Assembly: GCF_042680725.1 (NCBI RefSeq)
Contig: NZ_JBHUEK010000018.1
Coordinates: 124,001-188,000, forward strand
Direction: 5' to 3'
Origin: Ferdinandcohnia salidurans
GTDB taxonomy: Bacteria > Bacillota > Bacilli > Bacillales > Bacillaceae_L
Length of the DNA stretch: 64,000 nt
How positions within the stretch are numbered: the first letter of the stretch is position 1; every line of letters starts with the position of its first letter. The position numbers were made by a program, and so were the translations under genes. Of the stretch, positions 58,692 to 64,000 are shown piece by piece. The notes beneath the pieces are model-generated. The model did not search any database. It was not told the origin of the DNA and worked only from the letters and a program-made list of their open reading frames with translations.

Positions 58692-59999
58692 TTATTTTTC
58701 GGCAGCAAGAGCTTCCTCTTGTGTTTTTGCAAATTCTTCTGGAGTTGTTTGACCGCCAAATAATGCTTGAATTTGATTTAAGTGAACATCAGCCACACCA
58801 GCGGACATTTGAACATCAGCATAAAGTGTTAAGTTTGAAGCTTTTCCTAAATCGTTAAGAATGTCAATGTACATTGGGTGAAGGTCGCCATTAGATGTAT
58901 CAACAACTGTTGCAGGGATTACACCAGCATCAACAACTGAGCGCTTACCCCACTCATCAACAAGGTAAGAAACAAATTCTTTTGCTTCATCTTTTACTTT
59001 TGATTGTTCAGAAACGAATAAACCAACACCAGGACCACCTACGTAGCTATCAATGTCACCTTTGCCACCTTCATAGGTCGGGAACTTAAAGTATCCAACT
59101 TTATCTTTGAATTCTTGATCGACATCAGGTGTTGTTGTATAGTTTGGTAATTCCCAAGTTGCCATTAAGTACATAGCTGCTTGTTCATTCATGAAATATC
59201 CTTTTGCTTCATCATTTGAAAGACCATTAAATCCTTTAACAAAGGCATCCATATTTACAAGGTTTTCGATTTCCTCAGCCGCTTTTACAAGTGCTGGATC
59301 TTCAAAGCTACCTGTACGATTGATTGCATTGTTTAAGCTTTCAGGCCCTCCGATTCTATCTGCAAGGTACATGTACCACATAGAGCCAGTCCAACGGTCT
59401 TTGTTACCTAAAGTGATAGGAGTAACGCCGTTATCAACAAGTGTTTCAACAACGTTTAAGAACTCATCATATGTCTTTGGAGCTTCTAAATTATATTTTT
59501 CAAAGATTTCCTTATTGTAGTAAACTGGAGTAATGTTTAATTCTAAAGGTAAAGCATATGTTTTTTCTTCAACTGAGAAGGCATCCAATGTGCCAGCTAC
59601 GAACTTATCTTTTTCAACGATATCATCGAGTGGAGCGAACATGTTTCCATCAACAAAAGGCTTCATATAACCAGCAGCCCACGTAATACCTACGTCAGGA
59701 AGTTCATTTGAAGCAGATAATACTTTTACTTTCTCTTTGTATTGCTCGTTACCTAAAATTTCAGTTTGAATGTCTACATCTGGGTTCTCTTCCTCATAAG
59801 CTTTGATAATATCATCTACTATTGTAAACTGCGCATTGGAGCTACCTTCAGGCCATAAGTGCATCATTTTCACAACGGTTTTATCACTACTAGATCCACT
59901 GGAATCTTTAGCAGTATCATCTGATGAAGAACATCCTCCTAAGATTAATCCACCAGCTAATGCCATCGACATCACAGTAGCAAACGCTTTCTTTTTCAT
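58692..59999 (-). CDS. Carbohydrate-binding lipoprotein of the ABC importer
   Basis: 435 residues. Signal peptide with lipobox ILGGC (Cys at about 23), Ser/Asp-rich linker, then a family-1 solute-binding fold: VVKMMHLWPEGS, ELPDVGITWAAGYM, PVYYNKEIFEKYNLEAPKTYDEF and AMYLMATWELPNY. It captures a sugar or oligosaccharide; the xyl context suggests xylo-oligosaccharide. AAGGGGG precedes the ATG. Confidence 0.9.
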   Translation of the reverse strand: MKKKAFATVMSMALAGGLILGGCSSSDDTAKDSSGSSSDKTVVKMMHLWPEGSSNAQFTIVDDIIKAYEEENPDVDIQTEILGNEQYKEKVKVLSASNELPDVGITWAAGYMKPFVDGNMFAPLDDIVEKDKFVAGTLDAFSVEEKTYALPLELNITPVYYNKEIFEKYNLEAPKTYDEFLNVVETLVDNGVTPITLGNKDRWTGSMWYMYLADRIGGPESLNNAINRTGSFEDPALVKAAEEIENLVNMDAFVKGFNGLSNDEAKGYFMNEQAAMYLMATWELPNYTTTPDVDQEFKDKVGYFKFPTYEGGKGDIDSYVGGPGVGLFVSEQSKVKDEAKEFVSYLVDEWGKRSVVDAGVIPATVVDTSNGDLHPMYIDILNDLGKASNLTLYADVQMSAGVADVHLNQIQALFGGQTTPEEFAKTQEEALAAEK

Positions 60000-60109
60000 T
60001 GATCAAAAACCCCCTTAATTTGTCTTACCCTCTTTGCCTTACTCTTAAAGTCTACCATCACGGGAATTATCAAAAAAGGGAACGATGATTGGGAAAAATA
60101 CTACTATTT

Positions 60110-60895
60110 TTAGAAAGCCCTTTCATTCCTTGTTTTTCGGTATGTGGTTGGTGTCATACCTTCATACTCTTTAAAAATCTTAATAAAATACTTAGCAGTT
60201 TTATAGCCAACTTCTTCAGTAATTTCATTGATGGTGTGATTGGTGGAAAGGAGAAGTTCTTTTGCGCGTTGAATTCTGCGTCTTGTTACATATTCACTAA
60301 AATTCAATTTTACTTCTTCTTTAAATAACACGCTAAAGTAACTAGGGTTTAAATGGACATGAGCTGCAACGTCTTTTTGGTTAATATCATCCTTGATGTG
60401 ACGATCAATGTAGGTAATGGCCTCGCGAATTGTATCTGTTGTTGTATCAATTTTCGTTGAGGCTTCGATGATTTTTTTATCGACAACTTTTTCGATCATT
60501 CCTACTCTGAACTGATTTTCCAAAATCTGAAGCGCTTCTTCAACCGCCTCAATTAATTTAGTTTTGCTTATTGGCTTTAAAAGATAGTTCACGACTCCAA
60601 GACGAAGCGCCTCTTGGGCATACTCAAACTCCGAGTAAGCGGATATAACAATAACGACAGGAGACATTCCCTTTTCTTTAATCGTTTTTAATAGCTGAAG
60701 TCCTGTCATCTCTGGCATACGTATATCGGAAAGCAATATATGAATCTTTTGCTCTTCTGCAATTTGTAACACTTCCTCACCACTTTGCGCAGTGAGGATA
60801 TGAAATTCACCATTATTCCAACTTTCCAACGTCCTTTGCAAGCCCTGCCTAGTTCTTGGTTCATCATCAACAATCACGATATTTTTGATAAACAT
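60110..60895 (-). CDS. Response regulator with AraC-type output (YesN-like)
   Basis: About 261 residues: receiver domain (VIVDDEPRTRQGL, phosphate Asp in LLSDIRMPEMTGL, LKPISK) and C-terminal AraC HTH pair (INQKDVAAHVHLNPSYFSVLFKEEV; INEITEEVGYKTAKYFIKIFKEYEGMTPTTYR). It controls the importer operon on signals from the linked kinase. The start at 60895 lies one base after the kinase stop, preceded by GGGGG. Confidence 0.93.
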   Translation of the reverse strand: MFIKNIVIVDDEPRTRQGLQRTLESWNNGEFHILTAQSGEEVLQIAEEQKIHILLSDIRMPEMTGLQLLKTIKEKGMSPVVIVISAYSEFEYAQEALRLGVVNYLLKPISKTKLIEAVEEALQILENQFRVGMIEKVVDKKIIEASTKIDTTTDTIREAITYIDRHIKDDINQKDVAAHVHLNPSYFSVLFKEEVKLNFSEYVTRRRIQRAKELLLSTNHTINEITEEVGYKTAKYFIKIFKEYEGMTPTTYRKTRNERAF

Positions 60896-60896
60896 T

Positions 60897-62621
60897 CTAA
60901 TTTCCCCCATTTATTGGAATTTCAAATGAAATTCGTGTTCCTTTATCTGGCTCACTTTCTATTAAAAGTTCGGGATGCAAATTCTCGTTGTAATAGAGTT
61001 TTAATCGTTTATATACATTTGAAATGGCAATGCCCTTTCCTCTTGTAGAAGCGACACCGCCAGTTTTCATAGATTCTGTTATTTGATTGATTCGATCTTG
61101 ATCCATTCCTGGACCGTCATCCTGAACGGATATTCGAATTCTATCCGTTTTAACTGATTCAATGGATACAGTAACAAGACTATCACCGACCTTATTTCCA
61201 GCCCCGTGTAAGATTGCATTTTCAACAAGTGGTTGAATGATGAGTTTTGGTATTCGAGTGTGTTCAAATTGCTGTGGAACAGAGACCTTCCATTTCAATC
61301 GATCACCAAAACGCATTTTCATAATTTCCATGTAGTCACCGATATGTTTGAGTTCTTCCTTTAAAAATACCCAATCATCATCTGTTTCTTTTGTAATGGT
61401 GTATCGAAACAAATCAGACATTGCAATGACGACTTCAGACAGTTCATCTTCATTTTTTTCTTCAAGTGACCAATGAAGTGCATCCAAGGTATTGAAGAGA
61501 AAATGCGGATTGATTTGTGCTTGTAGAGCTTTTAATTCGCTTCTGCTTCGTAAAATTTCCTTTTGATAGACCATTCGGATTAGGTGATTCGTTTCCTTCA
61601 CTAATTGATTGTACGTACTGTTTAGCTCATTGATTTCATTAACAGATGAAACATCTGGATTCAAGGTTAGGGCACCTTGGCCAGCGCGCTGCATTGTTTT
61701 TGTTAAATGAACAATCGGTCTTGTGATAACAGTTGATAGAAATAAGGAAAAAATCATAAAAATGATACCACCAGCTACACCCGATAAAATGATGCCTGTC
61801 CGTATTCCAGCTAGCCCCTTTGTAAGTTCACTAATGGGCGTTAAAATAAGGACGGTCCAGCCTGTAAGATTGGAAGTTTTCTTTGTTACGATATAGTCCC
61901 CTTTTTCGAGCTTAACTGTACCCTTAGGAGTTGAAAGGATTTCTGAGATATCTCCATCGTAATTTTGAACAATAGGCTCATCGTTTTCGTCCAAAAGAAT
62001 GGAGTATTGGTTGTTTGATGTCGGAAACTGAAAATGGTCACGGTTTATGCTTATTAAAAGGTAACCGCCATTTACATATCTGCGCTCGATTAGACTAATC
62101 CTCCGGATGGCTAGGAAATTGTTTTTATCCTGAGGATCATCTCCAATCCAAACCAATCCACCTTTTGCAAGTCTAGCTTTTTCAATCCATTTTTTCTCTA
62201 CCCGATTTTTTAATAAGTCATCATCAAGAGGAATAACACGTTGTTGTTCCCCAGAAAAGACTTGAAACGAAAAGATGCCATCTGTATTCCCCATAATTCG
62301 GTTTACATGTCCCATTAACTGTTGACGTTCCTGGAATGAGATTTCTTTACCATCAAAAATTTTCGTTAGGATTGTTTGGACGCCCTCGTCCGTAATGACG
62401 AGCTTTGATGACATATTAATTTGTTCGTATAAAGATTCCATTCTACCGTTTGCTTCAATCGCAACCTGGTGGATTTGTTTTTCAGCATTGCTTTTTAAAA
62501 GAGTGGAGACCTGTCTTAATGTTAATAGACCGACGATCAAAAGAACGATAATCATGACAAATAAGAAGATAAATAAGATCTGATTGCGTAATGTGTTCCA
62601 CTTTTTCAATTTTTTGATCAT
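60897..62621 (-). CDS. Sensor histidine kinase (YesM-like)
   Basis: 574 residues: N-terminal helix, extracellular dCache-like sensor (about 40-270), second membrane helix, HAMP (about 300-355), a His_kinase dimerisation segment with the phospho-His in QINPHFLFNTLDAL, and the ATPase domain with VENAILHG and DDGPGMD. It probably detects an extracellular sugar or the liganded binding protein and phosphorylates the YesN-like regulator. Confidence 0.93.
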   Translation of the reverse strand: MIKKLKKWNTLRNQILFIFLFVMIIVLLIVGLLTLRQVSTLLKSNAEKQIHQVAIEANGRMESLYEQINMSSKLVITDEGVQTILTKIFDGKEISFQERQQLMGHVNRIMGNTDGIFSFQVFSGEQQRVIPLDDDLLKNRVEKKWIEKARLAKGGLVWIGDDPQDKNNFLAIRRISLIERRYVNGGYLLISINRDHFQFPTSNNQYSILLDENDEPIVQNYDGDISEILSTPKGTVKLEKGDYIVTKKTSNLTGWTVLILTPISELTKGLAGIRTGIILSGVAGGIIFMIFSLFLSTVITRPIVHLTKTMQRAGQGALTLNPDVSSVNEINELNSTYNQLVKETNHLIRMVYQKEILRSRSELKALQAQINPHFLFNTLDALHWSLEEKNEDELSEVVIAMSDLFRYTITKETDDDWVFLKEELKHIGDYMEIMKMRFGDRLKWKVSVPQQFEHTRIPKLIIQPLVENAILHGAGNKVGDSLVTVSIESVKTDRIRISVQDDGPGMDQDRINQITESMKTGGVASTRGKGIAISNVYKRLKLYYNENLHPELLIESEPDKGTRISFEIPINGGN

Positions 62622-62854
62622 GGGCTTCGCCTTTCTTTTTCCGTTCGTTTAATTATCTTGTATTTATTTGTAATCGCTATCATCAAAAGGTATGTTAAAG
62701 TTGCAAATGCAGGAACTAAGAACTAGTGCCATTTTATCATTTGTTATAGGAATTGAAAACATTTGTTTATCGGTTAGACTAAGTTAGAGGGCTGCATTCT
62801 AGGGTACTCTATTGATGTATTGTAATTAAAGAATTTTTTATCATCAAAAAAACA

Positions 62855-62883
62855 TTGACTAAATTATCTAAACTGTTTAATAT
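62855..62883 (+). promoter_or_regulatory. Promoter of the first tandem S-box
   Basis: TTGACT, 17 bases, TAATAT, about 28 bp before the S-box. Confidence 0.75.
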
Positions 62884-62910
62884 TACTAATAAGTTAAATA
62901 AAGCAATTCT

Positions 62911-63087
62911 TCTTATCAAGAGAGGTGGAGGGACTGACCCTACGAAGCCTCGGCAACCAGCATTTAAATGCCCGGTGCCAAGTTCAGAGGAGTATTTTTA
63001 TTCCGGAGATGAGAAGGTGGACGAATGCGAATTTATTTCCGTATATTCATGAGCCCCTTCTGATTTCTCAGAAGGGGTTTTTATTTT
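62911..63087 (+). promoter_or_regulatory. SAM riboswitch (S-box) A with its own terminator
   Basis: TCTTATCAAGAGAGGTGGAGG, GACTGACCC, GAAGCCTCGGCAACC, CGGTGCCAAGTTC and a closing GATGAGAAG. Terminator: CCCCTTCTGA/TCAGAAGGGG plus T's (63053-63087). No gene lies between it and the second S-box promoter. Confidence 0.93.
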
Positions 63088-63179
63088 AGAGTGAAAGAAG
63101 TAGCATTTATTATTCAATAATTAATGAAAAAAGAATAGAAAAAATCTTAGCAATAGATATATTTTTCTAAAAATACTTA

Positions 63180-63208
63180 TTGACTGAAAAAATAAAGTAT
63201 TCTATAAT
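63180..63208 (+). promoter_or_regulatory. Promoter of the second tandem S-box
   Basis: TTGACT, 17 bases, TATAAT. Confidence 0.82.
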
Positions 63209-63257
63209 ACTTTATATGATTGAAGGATTAACGCGTTAATACGCCATTTGAATATAA

Positions 63258-63405
63258 AATCTTATCCAGAGAGACAGAGGGAACAGGCCCGATGAAGTCC
63301 AGCAACCTTCAAGTGAAAGCTTGAAAAGGTGCTAATTCCTGCAGGTGCATATGCATCTGAAAGATAAGTTGAGGCCCCCTCTTCTTATGTTGAGGGGGCT
63401 TTTTA
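63258..63405 (+). promoter_or_regulatory. SAM riboswitch (S-box) B before metY
   Basis: CTTATCCAGAGAGACAGAGG, GAACAGGCCC, GATGAAGTCCAGCAACC, GGTGCTAATTCCTGCAG and a closing GATAAG at 63363. Terminator GCCCCCTC/GAGGGGGC with T tract at 63374-63405. High SAM would stop metY transcription. Confidence 0.95.
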
Positions 63406-63467
63406 TTTACATAAAGTCAGTACTTATCTAGCAAACTTGTAGAAAATTAAACTTGGAGGTTTAAACA

Positions 63468-64000
63468 ATGACAAAACAATATGATACTTATGATGATGAA
63501 ACGATACTTTTACATGGTGGTCAATCCCCAGATCCGACAACTGGTTCACGTGCAGTGCCGATTTATCAAACAAGTTCTTTCGTATTTCATAATACAGATC
63601 ATGCTCAAAGCCTATTTAGCCTTGATGAGTCAGGTAATATTTATTCTCGAATCGGTAACCCGACTGTTGATGTGCTTGAGAAACGGATCGCGTTGTTGGA
63701 GGATGGTGTCGCAGCTGTAGCAACTTCTTCAGGAATGGCCGCTATTGCTCTATCTATTATGAACGTCGCGCAAGCAGGAGACGAAATTGTAGCAGCTTCG
63801 AATTTATATGGCGGAACTTACAATCTTTTCGCTGTTACTCTTCCGAAATATGGAATCAAGACTCATTTCGTTGATCCAACAGATCCTGAGAATTTTAGAA
63901 AAGCGATTACGCCGCAAACAAAGGCCGTCTTTGCTGAAACGATTGGAAACCCAAGCTTGCATGTATTAGATATTGAAGCAGTATCAGCGATTGCACATGA
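63468..64000 (+). CDS. metY: O-acetylhomoserine sulfhydrylase (truncated by the window end)
   Basis: The first 177 codons of a Cys/Met-metabolism PLP enzyme: ETILLHGGQSPDPTTGSRAVPIYQTSSFVF, YSRIGNPTVDVLEKRIALLEDG, the phosphate-binding SSGMAAIA and FAETIGNPSLHVLDIEAV. The PLP lysine lies beyond the end. It forms homocysteine from O-acetylhomoserine and sulfide, fitting S-box control. TTGGAGGT precedes the ATG. The frame remains open to the last base. Confidence 0.95.
   Translation, partial: MTKQYDTYDDETILLHGGQSPDPTTGSRAVPIYQTSSFVFHNTDHAQSLFSLDESGNIYSRIGNPTVDVLEKRIALLEDGVAAVATSSGMAAIALSIMNVAQAGDEIVAASNLYGGTYNLFAVTLPKYGIKTHFVDPTDPENFRKAITPQTKAVFAETIGNPSLHVLDIEAVSAIAH

Noticed and set aside
62855..63052. 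65-codon frame
   Set aside because: It lies over the first S-box promoter and aptamer; no ribosome binding site.
1..64000. rRNA or tRNA genes, intact insertion sequences
   Set aside because: Searched by eye on both strands; no conserved tRNA or rRNA stretches and no transposase frames were found.

Overview
The window looks like the chromosome of a low-GC, Gram-positive, spore-former-type Bacillaceae (Bacillus/Neobacillus-like; the genus is inference). Evidence: AGGAGG-type ribosome binding sites, sigma-A promoters, three SAM (S-box) riboswitches, a c-di-AMP (ydaO-type) riboswitch in front of ktrAB, a XylR/xylAB operon, YesL/YesM/YesN-like proteins and a LysM spore-type protein. There are no rRNA or tRNA genes, no prophage and no intact transposase.

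Layout. 0-1.5 kb: end of a sensor kinase gene, then a CueP-type copper lipoprotein. 1.8-11.7 kb: amino-acid and N-substituted amino-acid catabolism, made of a GltS-like carrier plus M20 amidohydrolase, an NhaC-family carrier coupled to an argininosuccinate-lyase homologue, and a DauR-like regulator with RidA, a threonine-synthase-like PLP enzyme and a D-serine-dehydratase/D-threonine-aldolase-like enzyme. 11.8-17.4 kb (minus strand): secreted CAP protein, SGNH hydrolase, CBS protein, LysM protein and a MutS2-like ATPase preceded by an unexplained structured leader. 17.9-22.8 kb: glycine-zipper protein, an MFS efflux pump behind a macrolide-sensor-type leader peptide, a VOC protein, and ktrAB under a c-di-AMP riboswitch. 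23.1-30.2 kb: Ugp-type glycerophosphodiester ABC importer with its cytosolic phosphodiesterase. 30.4-36.1 kb: AGCS symporter, a second NhaC carrier with a PqqB-like protein, and pgaCD. 36.5-44.9 kb: hemerythrin, sulfur genes (S-box, yezD, SsuE-like, flavin monooxygenase, short CysJ), a PadR/DUF2812 pair and a small integrase. 45-47.2 kb: DUF1538 membrane protein with a double PII protein. 47.3-62.6 kb: xylan-sugar use (GH43, xylR, xylAB, galM, aldo/keto reductase, YesL, an ABC importer without its own ATPase, YesN/YesM-type two-component system). 62.8-64 kb: two complete S-boxes in tandem, then metY running off the window.

Three non-coding systems stand out. (1) At 18.29-18.62 kb a 14-codon leader, MTASIRLRFPNFTR, carries the Arg-Leu-Arg motif of macrolide-arrest peptides and lies in an attenuator ahead of a Mef-like pump. 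(2) Between 55.84 and 56.50 kb, thirteen hairpins recur every 51-52 bp with compensatory changes in their stems. (3) A GGGACA...TGTCCC palindromic family occurs about 17 times, mostly directly after stop codons between 7.5 and 52.7 kb, and is absent from the first 7.5 kb and from the last 11 kb.
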